A stretch of DNA of 6,327 bases from an uncultured Sutterella sp. (lineage in GTDB: Bacteria; Pseudomonadota; Gammaproteobacteria; Burkholderiales; Burkholderiaceae_F): NCBI GenBank assembly GCA_902477615.1, contig CABSHY010000082.1:1-6327 (forward strand). The letters are read 5' to 3'. Shown here in pieces: positions 1-5,091 of the stretch. The notes under the pieces were generated by a model. That model was not told the origin of the DNA and made no database searches. It saw nothing but the letters and a program-made list of their open reading frames with translations. A program made the translations under genes and the position numbers. Position 1 is the stretch's first letter; every line of letters starts with the position of its first letter.

Positions 1-1
1 T

Positions 2-697
2 CATCGTCTAACCAAGGGGTTAAAGCGATTGAAGATTGAGCAGAAGATTCTTGCGCGCAAGAAGGTGTCCTTTGTGGAGCAAAGCAATTCTGAAGGCAAA
101 ACGTTTCAACAACGCTTACCTTCGAAAGGCTATTGCAAGCAAAGGGAGAAGATTTCTAAGATACACGAATACATTCGTCATTGTCGATTAAATGATATTC
201 ATCAAATCAGTCATACGTTGGCTAACGATAACCAAGTAACTTCGTACGTGATTGAGGATTTAAATATCAAAGGGATGGTGAAAAATCACAAACTGGCCCG
301 AGCGATTCTTGATGTGGGCATTGGCAATTTGTACCGATGTTTGGAATACAAATTGAAGACCAATGGAAAGAATCTCATCAAAGCGGATCGGTTCTATCCA
401 TCGAGCAAGCGGTGTTGTGTTTGTGGTCATCGTCATCAAGGATTGACGTTAAAAGATCGTGAGTGGCAGTGTAAAGTCTGTGGTCAAGAGCACGATCGAG
501 ATGAATGTGCGGCAAAGAATTTGGCCAAATGGCCGTTCCTTGCCGAAGAGAATAAAAGCTGTGCGGGCCGGAATGGTCTAGAATGGGTAAAGAGTTCCTC
601 GCAGGCGATACTGTTCAGCGACAGTGCCTGCGCGAAAGGGTTGAATCATACCGATTCAGTCAGGTCCCATGAAGCCCTCGAGTTCACTCGAGGGTAA
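2..697 (+). CDS. tnpB: TnpB RNA-guided endonuclease, C-terminal part (cut by window edge)
   Basis: The frame is open from base 2, so a TTG at 29 is not a credible start; the true start lies upstream. TnpB proteins are usually about 350-420 residues, and 231 are visible here. The RuvC-II glutamate is seen in VIEDLNIKGM (Glu at 254-256). A four-cysteine zinc ribbon follows: CCVC at 413-424 and CKVC at 470-481. The RuvC-III aspartate lies in HDRDECAAKNL (Asp at 500-502). The RuvC-I aspartate would be upstream of the window. All visible catalytic and zinc residues are kept, so this half looks intact. The family cuts DNA using an RNA encoded at the element's right end and helps retain the element. 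The last ~30 codons run through the guide-RNA hairpins and are probably constrained as RNA rather than as protein. One deviation: the usual Asn after the RuvC-III DRDx motif (DRDxNAA) is Cys here. Confidence 0.9.
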   Translation, partial: HRLTKGLKRLKIEQKILARKKVSFVEQSNSEGKTFQQRLPSKGYCKQREKISKIHEYIRHCRLNDIHQISHTLANDNQVTSYVIEDLNIKGMVKNHKLARAILDVGIGNLYRCLEYKLKTNGKNLIKADRFYPSSKRCCVCGHRHQGLTLKDREWQCKVCGQEHDRDECAAKNLAKWPFLAEENKSCAGRNGLEWVKSSSQAILFSDSACAKGLNHTDSVRSHEALEFTRG

Positions 698-722
698 TTC
701 ACCTGCCTTGTCTTTGAGCAAT
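600..722 (+). ncRNA. Putative TnpB guide RNA (reRNA/omegaRNA) with guide segment
   Basis: Three consecutive hairpins lie across the tnpB 3' end. The first pairs 600-606 with 626-632 (CGCAGGC/GCCTGCG) and continues as ACTGT/ACAGT (610-614 with 621-625). The second pairs 642-647 with 653-658 (TGAATC/GATTCA). The third is the right-end hairpin 675-694. In characterised TnpB systems the RNA is derived from the right end overlapping the tnpB 3' end, and its 3' guide reads into flanking DNA. By that rule the scaffold ends near 702 and the guide is the next 16-20 nt, 703-722 (starts CTGCCTTGTC). The hairpins are seen directly; expression, the 5' end and the guide length are inferred. Confidence 0.6.
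671..702 (+). repeat. IS right-end hairpin and cleavage site
   Basis: The stem CCCTCGAG/CTCGAGGG is perfect, with a TTCA loop, and is preceded by GAAG and followed by TAA-TTCAC. This subterminal hairpin, with GAA able to pair with TTC of the cleavage site, is the form of right end recognised as single-stranded DNA by HUH (Y1) transposases of this superfamily. The tnpB stop codon (TAA at 695-697) lies between stem and cleavage site. Confidence 0.8.
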
Positions 723-728
723 TGTGAG

Positions 729-813
729 TTCTCCACAGCGTATTGCACACTCGTGAAGAGGTTATGCACAATCGTTTGAACAAAAAATGTCAAAAAAGTG
801 CACCTTTTGCACA
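729..813 (+). promoter_or_regulatory. Cluster of DnaA-box-like 9-mers upstream of gltX
   Basis: Against TTATNCACA, 762-770 (TTATGCACA) is exact, while 729-737 (TTCTCCACA) and 805-813 (TTTTGCACA) each differ at one base. A weaker copy, TATTGCACA, is at 741-749. All are on the same strand within 85 bp, beside A-rich tracts (781-797). TGCAC also occurs in a short inverted pair, 798-802 with 808-812. These may be DnaA sites or sites for another regulator of gltX. Chance similarity in an AT-rich spacer is also possible. Confidence 0.25.
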
Positions 814-862
814 TTCTTACTTATGCCAAGGCAGGATTATTCCTTTATTGACGATTTATCGG

Positions 863-871
863 TGTTAAAAT
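863..871 (+). promoter_or_regulatory. Probable gltX promoter (extended -10)
   Basis: TGTTAAAAT is an extended -10 (TGn followed by TAAAAT), giving a start of transcription near 878 and a leader of about 30 nt. The -35 for this placement is poor (TTTATT at 844-849, 16-bp spacer). An alternative is TTGACG at 848-853 with a 17-bp spacer to TAAACA at 871-876. Either one puts the promoter outside the IS, so gltX does not need transcription from the element. Confidence 0.45.
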
Positions 872-908
872 AAACAATTCGCTCTTACTTTTTTACTTAT
901 AGAGAAAA

Positions 909-2318
909 ATGAAAGAAATTCGTACACGTATTGCACCGAGTCCCACGGGGATGATGCACTTGGGGACGGCCCGCACGGCCATCTATTGTTGGGCTTATGC
1001 CCGTCACTTCATTGGCGGCAAATTCTTGCTCCGTATTGAAGACACCGACCAAGAGCGCTCCACGCAAGAGGCCGTTGACGTCATTTTGGACGGCATGAAG
1101 TGGCTTGGCTTGGAATACGACGAAGGCCCGATCTATCAAATGGATCGTTTGGCTCGCTATAAAGAAGTCGTTGACGAAATGTTGGAAAAGGGCTTGGCCT
1201 ACAAGTGCTATGCCACGAAGGAAGAACTCGACGCGCTTCGCGAAGACCAAATGGCCAAGAAGCTCAAGCCGCGCTATGACGGTCGTTGGCGTCCTGAAAA
1301 CTGCGTCGGTCGTGAAATTCCGGAAGGCGTGACGCCTGTCATTCGTTTCCGCAATCCCGACAACGGCACGGTGACGTGGAAGGACATGGTTTACGGTGAA
1401 ATCAGTTTCGAAAATTCCGAACTTGACGACTTGGTGATCATGCGCGGTGACGGCATCCCGACCTATAACTTTGCTGTGGTAGTTGACGATATTGACATGA
1501 AGGTGAGCCACGTTGTGCGTGGGGCCGACCATATCAACAACACGCCGCGTCAAATTAACCTCTATACGGCTTTGGGCTACGAAGTGCCGGAATTTGCACA
1601 CTTGCCGTTGATTAACGGGCCTGATAACCGTAAGTTGAGTAAGCGTAACGGTGACGCCAGCGTCATGGATTACGAATTAAAGGGTTACTTGCCTGAAGCT
1701 TTGGTGAACTACTTGGCTCGTTTGGGCTGGGGTCACGGCAACGATGAAAAGTTCACGATGGCTCAGTTGGCCGAATGGTTTGACTTGGCTCACTGCTCGA
1801 AGTCCCCGGCTTGCTTGGATCCGAACAAGTTAAATCACTTAAACCACCTCTATATCGCTGAAGCCGATAACGCTCGTTTGGCCGCCTTGGTGCGCTCGCG
1901 CATTGAAGCTCGCGGTGGTGTGATTGATGGTAACGCCGACTTGGAAGGCGTGATGGAAATCACCAAGCAACGCCCGGAAACGCTCGAAGCCTTGGCTGAC
2001 GCTTGCATGATTTTCTACCGTCCGCTTACGCGTGACCCCGAATTGGTCAAGGAAATCTTGGCTGACGAAAAGAGCAAGAAGGCCGTTCATCTCTTCTTGG
2101 AACGCGCCCGCACGGTTGAAGTCTGGAACTCTGAAAACATCTACGGTGTCTTAAAGGGCATCATGGATGAAATGGGCGTGAAGATGCCCGTGATTGCAGT
2201 TCCGGTTCGTGTGTTGGTCTTTGGTGAAAAGGTCTCTCCGATGTTTGATAAGACGTTGGAACTTTTCGGTAAAGACACGGTCATTGCTAACATCGAAAGC
2301 GGTTTGAAGTTAATCTAA
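909..2318 (+). CDS. gltX: Glutamyl-tRNA synthetase
   Basis: Cytoplasmic class I aminoacyl-tRNA synthetase that charges tRNA-Glu with glutamate using ATP. At 469 residues it matches the bacterial GluRS length. The N-terminal Rossmann domain opens with RIAPSPTGMMHLGTART (residues 7-23), in which HLGT is the HIGH-type motif. RIEDTDQER follows near residue 42, and the KMSKS-type loop is KLSKRNGD from residue 242. The C-terminal third is the helical anticodon-binding region. The zinc ribbon of the E. coli enzyme is not conserved: one Cys remains at residue 100, but the other ligand positions are replaced. The ATG at 909 is chosen because the conserved motif begins only a few residues later; the Shine-Dalgarno is weak (AGAG at 901-904). 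The gene ends in its own terminator and seems monocistronic. Confidence 0.97.
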   Translation: MKEIRTRIAPSPTGMMHLGTARTAIYCWAYARHFIGGKFLLRIEDTDQERSTQEAVDVILDGMKWLGLEYDEGPIYQMDRLARYKEVVDEMLEKGLAYKCYATKEELDALREDQMAKKLKPRYDGRWRPENCVGREIPEGVTPVIRFRNPDNGTVTWKDMVYGEISFENSELDDLVIMRGDGIPTYNFAVVVDDIDMKVSHVVRGADHINNTPRQINLYTALGYEVPEFAHLPLINGPDNRKLSKRNGDASVMDYELKGYLPEALVNYLARLGWGHGNDEKFTMAQLAEWFDLAHCSKSPACLDPNKLNHLNHLYIAEADNARLAALVRSRIEARGGVIDGNADLEGVMEITKQRPETLEALADACMIFYRPLTRDPELVKEILADEKSKKAVHLFLERARTVEVWNSENIYGVLKGIMDEMGVKMPVIAVPVRVLVFGEKVSPMFDKTLELFGKDTVIANIESGLKLI

Positions 2319-2337
2319 TCGTTTAAGTGTTCAACTT

Positions 2338-2374
2338 AAAAGGCGTGTCGAGCGGGTCTTGTCACGCCTTTTTT
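2338..2374 (+). terminator. gltX intrinsic terminator
   Basis: A 10-bp stem pairs AAAAGGCGTG (2338-2347) with CACGCCTTTT (2363-2372). The loop is 15 nt and the run of six T at 2369-2374 supplies the U-tract. It starts 20 nt after the gltX stop. A second small inverted repeat just upstream (2322-2328 with 2334-2340) shares three bases with this stem and is mutually exclusive with its base. Confidence 0.85.
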
Positions 2375-2388
2375 GCAAAGTAATTCAA

Positions 2389-3279
2389 ATGGATAACGAA
2401 GTCAACTGCAAAGGTGGCATCTTAATCGTTGCACTACCGGGGCAAGGAGCCGAGGGTTACGATCATGACGATCGTGCGCACTACTTTGCACCGAACGTAA
2501 AGCAAGGAAAGATTCGTGATGCGTTAGCGCATTGGTTTTCTTTGTGGGGGATTGGATTAACGAAGAGCGTCTCTCGCCCCAATGAAGTCGAACGTCTCAC
2601 CCATGAAGTGGTTTGGTGTGATGAGGTTCCCTCGCACCTGCATGGGCCTCAAACCGTGGCATTTTATGCCGAGCACGGTGAACGAGTTCTTGAGGCATTG
2701 GAGCGCTATGAACCTAAAATCATCATTGTCTTGAGTGCCTATCTTTACGAGGCGCTTGCAAGCGCATCGATGGCAAAAGCGGTGACTGAGCGCATCGGAC
2801 GCGCGCGGATGCAGCCGCGTCGCATCACGCAGGCGCGACTCAAAGCCCTGCATCAACCTTTTGAGCGCGCCGATATGTTGGTGTTGCCCACACCATCGAA
2901 AAACACGACAGACGCTTATATCACCACGTTAAGTGCAACCGTCAGAGACGTATTTACCTCTGCGGGCTTTGATCTTAGTGAGTCGCCTGAGACGCTTTTG
3001 GAGCCCGCGAAAGACCTATTGGTGATTGATGAGAAAAAGACCCTGACACGCTTTATGAATCAATTCCGGATTGATGAGGAGCGCGCAAAAAAGCTGATGC
3101 AGGCCTTGGAAGATGCGGGGATTGTGACGGGGGTGGAAAAAAAGCCCGTCGTTACGTCAAGTGGAAATAACACAATTTCTTTTTCGAATATGAAAAAGCC
3201 TTGGGATTTTTGCCCCAAGGCTTTTTGCTCAAAATTGATTCGGTCGATTAACCTTCGATCAATTCTGCCTTTTCAATGA
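2389..3279 (+). CDS. Unrecognised protein: UDG-like fold plus FtsK-gamma-like winged helix
   Basis: I do not recognise this gene by name. From ATG 2389 the frame gives 296 residues; the frame extends 10 codons further up to a TTG at 2359, but that lies inside the gltX terminator. There is no clear Shine-Dalgarno. Residues 8-190 loosely resemble the uracil-DNA glycosylase superfamily: a glycine-rich start (ILIVALPGQGAEG), a central strand (PKIIIVLSAYLYEAL) and LPTPSKNTTD at 166-175, where an HPS-type motif would sit. No catalytic residue is securely identified. Residues 208-250 closely resemble the FtsK gamma winged helix (KKTLTRFMNQFRIDEERAKK, then LMQALEDAGIV). The final ~28 residues read through a terminator and into the 3' end of convergent ppiB, so they are doubtful. 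A -1 shift at A-AAA-AAG (3138-3144) would instead end at TAA 3168-3170, giving 260 residues ending ARRYVKWK. Codon use (more GCG, CGC, GAG) differs from neighbouring housekeeping genes, consistent with a weakly expressed or acquired gene. Confidence 0.75.
   Translation: MDNEVNCKGGILIVALPGQGAEGYDHDDRAHYFAPNVKQGKIRDALAHWFSLWGIGLTKSVSRPNEVERLTHEVVWCDEVPSHLHGPQTVAFYAEHGERVLEALERYEPKIIIVLSAYLYEALASASMAKAVTERIGRARMQPRRITQARLKALHQPFERADMLVLPTPSKNTTDAYITTLSATVRDVFTSAGFDLSESPETLLEPAKDLLVIDEKKTLTRFMNQFRIDEERAKKLMQALEDAGIVTGVEKKPVVTSSGNNTISFSNMKKPWDFCPKAFCSKLIRSINLRSILPFQ
3138..3144 (+). other. Slippery heptamer A-AAA-AAG in frame (possible -1 recoding or indel site)
   Basis: The run of seven A followed by G lies exactly in the X-XXY-YYZ phase of the overlying frame (codons GAA AAA AAG). 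It is the same heptamer used for -1 frameshifting in E. coli dnaX. It sits in the loop of a 6-bp stem, GACGGG 3126-3131 with CCCGTC 3145-3150. The -1 frame stops after eight codons, 22 nt before the terminator stem. A one-base loss from an ancestral run of eight A, or a homopolymer sequencing error, would look identical. Confidence 0.4.
3193..3226. terminator. Bidirectional intrinsic terminator between convergent genes
   Basis: A perfect 13-bp stem pairs 3193-3205 (AAAAAGCCTTGGG) with 3214-3226 (CCCAAGGCTTTTT), with an 8-nt loop. The A-run on one side and T-run on the other let it act on both strands. It would end the unknown plus-strand gene and the minus-strand TPR-ppiA-ppiB operon, 21 nt beyond the ppiB stop. 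Confidence 0.9.
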
Positions 3280-3745
3280 CGACGTCATCAACGGGCACAT
3301 CACCGTGGAAACCCCACTTGGAGGTGCGGACCTTGGCGATTTCGTCAACAACTTCTTCACCGGCCACAACCTTACCGAAAACGGCGTAGCCCCAACCTTG
3401 GGGCGTGGGAGCGGTGTGGTTCAAGAAATCATTGTCAGCGACGTTGATGAAGAATTGAGCGGTAGCCGAGTGCGGATCGCTCGTGCGAGCCATGGCGATC
3501 GTGTACTTGTCGTTACGAAGGCCGTTAGCGGCTTCGTTTTCGATCGGGGCATGGGTGTCTTTTTGACGCATGCCGGCTTCAAAGCCACCGCCTTGAATCA
3601 TGAAACCGGAGATCACACGATGGAAAATCGTACCGTTGTAGAAACCTTCGGTGACATATTGTTCAAAGTTCTTGCTCGTGGCCGGGGCGTGTTCGTGATC
3701 AAGTTCAAGATCAATCACACCAAGGTTGGTCGTTAAGCGAATCAT
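3248..3745 (-). CDS. ppiB: Cytoplasmic cyclophilin-type peptidyl-prolyl isomerase
   Basis: Catalyses cis-trans isomerisation of X-Pro bonds during folding. The 165 residues form a single cyclophilin domain with no signal peptide, so it should be cytoplasmic, like E. coli PpiB. The active-site block FHRVISGFMIQGGGF gives Arg43, Phe48 and Gln51; MARTSDPHSATAQFFIN and GYAVFGKVV follow. The start is supported by AAAGGA (complement of 3755-3760), nine bases ahead and inside the 3' end of ppiA. Only three bases separate the ppiA stop from this ATG, so translation is probably coupled. It is the last gene of the operon before the shared terminator. Its last ten codons overlap, on the opposite strand, the annotated frame of the unknown gene. 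Confidence 0.95.
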   Translation of the reverse strand: MIRLTTNLGVIDLELDHEHAPATSKNFEQYVTEGFYNGTIFHRVISGFMIQGGGFEAGMRQKDTHAPIENEAANGLRNDKYTIAMARTSDPHSATAQFFINVADNDFLNHTAPTPQGWGYAVFGKVVAGEEVVDEIAKVRTSKWGFHGDVPVDDVVIEKAELIEG

Positions 3746-3748
3746 CGA

Positions 3749-4336
3749 TTATTTTCCTTTGAGAATCGAAACATTTTTAATGACGACATCACGGATGGGC
3801 ACATCGTCGTAGTAACGAACCGTGTGCGTTTTCACGCCAGCAATTTTATCCACGACTTCCATCCCGGAGACGACTTTGCCGAAAACAGCATAGCCGTTAC
3901 CGTCTTGCGCCTGATCGGCGTTCAAGAAGTTATTGTTGGCAACATTGATAAAAAATTGGCTCGTGGCGGAATTAGGATCCGAGGTACGGGCCATGGCAAT
4001 GGTGCCACGTTGGTTCGTCAGACCGTTTCGGGATTCTAGCGCAATCGGAGCTTTTGTGTCTTTTTCTTCCAATCCGCTCACAAAACCACCCCCCTGGATC
4101 ATAAAGCCGGGGATCACGCGGTGAAAGATCGTGTTCTTATAAAAACCGGACTTGGCGTATTGCAAGAAGTTGGCCACGGTCTTGGGAGCCGCTTTGGCGT
4201 TAAGCTCCAAAACAATATCACCCATGTTCGTTTGGATTTGAACCTTGGGGTTTGTCGTGGCTTGAGCAGCCCAAAGGGGGTTGGCAACCAAAAGGGCGCC
4301 GGCAGCCAAGGCTGCGAGTCGATAACGGTATTTCAT
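3749..4336 (-). CDS. ppiA: Periplasmic cyclophilin-type peptidyl-prolyl isomerase
   Basis: The 195 residues comprise an N-terminal Sec signal peptide and a cyclophilin domain. The signal has KYRYR, then a hydrophobic stretch LAALAAGALLVA, with likely cleavage near WA-AQ around residue 23. The mature enzyme should fold proline-containing proteins in the periplasm, like E. coli PpiA. The active-site block FHRVIPGFMIQGGGF gives Arg73, Phe78 and Gln81; MARTSDPNSATSQFFIN follows. It is clearly a paralogue of the downstream cytoplasmic copy, sharing long identical segments, so the pair may come from tandem duplication. The Shine-Dalgarno AGGAAG (complement of 4343-4348) overlaps the TAG stop of the upstream TPR gene, indicating translational coupling. 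Confidence 0.95.
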   Translation of the reverse strand: MKYRYRLAALAAGALLVANPLWAAQATTNPKVQIQTNMGDIVLELNAKAAPKTVANFLQYAKSGFYKNTIFHRVIPGFMIQGGGFVSGLEEKDTKAPIALESRNGLTNQRGTIAMARTSDPNSATSQFFINVANNNFLNADQAQDGNGYAVFGKVVSGMEVVDKIAGVKTHTVRYYDDVPIRDVVIKNVSILKGK

Positions 4337-4346
4337 TAGAGTCTTC

Positions 4347-4892
4347 CTAGTTAATTAAACTTTCGGCCGCTTTGAGTTTGCGGTTCATGCGGTTGTTGGC
4401 TGGTTGTGCACGCACCGCATTTTTGTAGTGAGAGATGGCCTTTTGAAGATAAAGGTCACCTAAATTTTCGTGTCCCAAGGCAAAGCCCGGATTAATCGTT
4501 ACGGCTTGATTCAATAGCGACAAAGCACGGTTGATGTTGCCTTCTGAGGCATAGATCGCCGCCAAATTGTTGTAAGGCTCAACGATTTCAGGGTAACTGG
4601 CGATGAAGTCTTCCAATAGCGCTTTGGCACGCGTGGTTTGGCCGGCTCGTTCATAGATGACGGCACGCTTGAATTTCAACTGTGCGCTCTTAGGGTTGAC
4701 TTTCAAGCCTTCTTCAACCTGATTGAGCGCATTTTTCCAATCTTTTTGAACAATCAAACGATCAATGAGCGTGGCGCGCTCCGTTTCATTGGCGGGCGGC
4801 TCAAAGAGCTCATTGGCAAGACTGACTTGCGCAACGCCTGCTGCACAAAGCGCCAAAACCGATATTTTCAGTGCGCGAGAAATGGAGGTCAT
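4347..4892 (-). CDS. Exported tetratricopeptide-repeat protein
   Basis: The 181-residue protein starts with a Sec-type signal peptide (MTSISRALKISVLALCAAGV), with probable cleavage after Ala26 in VSLA-NE. TPR-like helix pairs fill residues about 42-165: one around DWKNALNQVEEGLKVNPKSA, one around AKALLEDFIASYPEIVEPYN, and the clearest at NRALSLLNQAVTINPGFALG followed by HENLGDLYLQKA. TPRs mediate protein-protein contacts; the partner cannot be read from sequence. As first gene of an operon with two prolyl isomerases, and exported like the first of them, it may assist periplasmic folding or envelope assembly (inference). The ATG at 4890-4892 has an AAGAG-type Shine-Dalgarno at somewhat long spacing. 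The gene ends ten bases before ppiA. Confidence 0.85.
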   Translation of the reverse strand: MTSISRALKISVLALCAAGVAQVSLANELFEPPANETERATLIDRLIVQKDWKNALNQVEEGLKVNPKSAQLKFKRAVIYERAGQTTRAKALLEDFIASYPEIVEPYNNLAAIYASEGNINRALSLLNQAVTINPGFALGHENLGDLYLQKAISHYKNAVRAQPANNRMNRKLKAAESLIN

Positions 4893-4928
4893 GAGTCTTT
4901 TCTCTTAAATCGATGAATGAATAAAGGC

Positions 4929-4934
4929 ATTATA
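4929..4934 (-). promoter_or_regulatory. -10 box of the TPR-ppiA-ppiB operon
   Basis: The minus strand carries a perfect TATAAT here, placing transcription start near 4922 and giving a leader of about 30 nt before the TPR gene. No good -35 is seen at 16-18 bp spacing (the best is CTGTTC), so the promoter may depend on an activator or on other contacts. Confidence 0.6.
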
Positions 4935-5023
4935 CGTTTTCAGGTTTTTGCGAACAGAATGAGATGCAACGAGATTTTTCAATGAGAATCAAAAGAAAAA
5001 CCTGACGTTAGCGGATATTTTCT

Positions 5024-5052
5024 TTAACGCACGTGGCCTTGTCGGTTATACT
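5024..5052 (+). promoter_or_regulatory. cysS sigma-70-type promoter
   Basis: TTAACG (5024-5029) and TATACT (5047-5052) are separated by exactly 17 bp, a good match to a housekeeping promoter. Predicted start is near 5059, leaving a leader of about 33 nt before the cysS ATG. A 5-bp inverted pair (CGTTA 5006-5010, TAACG 5025-5029) overlaps the -35 and could be an operator half-site pair, though it is short. Confidence 0.65.
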
Positions 5053-5091
5053 TAACAGATTGATTACCACTTTATTAGAAAAGAACGCATC

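Larger units (their letters stand above)
1..702 (+). mobile_element. IS200/IS605-superfamily (IS1341-like) element, right part
   Basis: The window opens inside a tnpB reading frame and the element ends just after it. The right boundary is set by a perfect 8-bp hairpin (675-682 with 687-694, loop TTCA) followed by TTCAC at 698-702. GAA at 671-673, just before the hairpin, can pair with TTC at 698-700, as expected for the guide/cleavage-site pairing used by this superfamily. No terminal inverted repeats or target duplication are expected in this family. The left end and any tnpA (Y1 transposase) lie outside the window, so I cannot tell whether the element is autonomous. It sits about 200 bp upstream of gltX and in the same orientation. 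Confidence 0.8.

Noticed and set aside
29..31. TTG as start of a 222-residue TnpB
   Set aside because: The frame is open to the window edge and the missing RuvC-I region must lie upstream, so this is an internal leucine codon.
1..702. CRISPR-Cas12-like system
   Set aside because: The zinc ribbon and RuvC motifs with an IS right-end hairpin fit TnpB; no repeat-spacer array is present in the window.
897..1601. Long minus-strand ORF opposite gltX
   Set aside because: Antisense shadow of a strongly conserved synthetase; no recognisable domain and no promoter or ribosome-binding site of its own.
2322..2340. 7-bp inverted repeat after gltX as a separate terminator
   Set aside because: AT-rich stem with no T-run after it, and it competes with the stronger terminator stem starting at 2338.
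3305..3736. Plus-strand ORF opposite ppiB
   Set aside because: Mirror of the cyclophilin gene; no independent start signal or recognisable domain.
4960..5000. Fur-box-like AATGAGAATC between the divergent promoters
   Set aside because: Only a half-site-like match with no palindromic partner, and iron control of cysS or cyclophilins is not expected.
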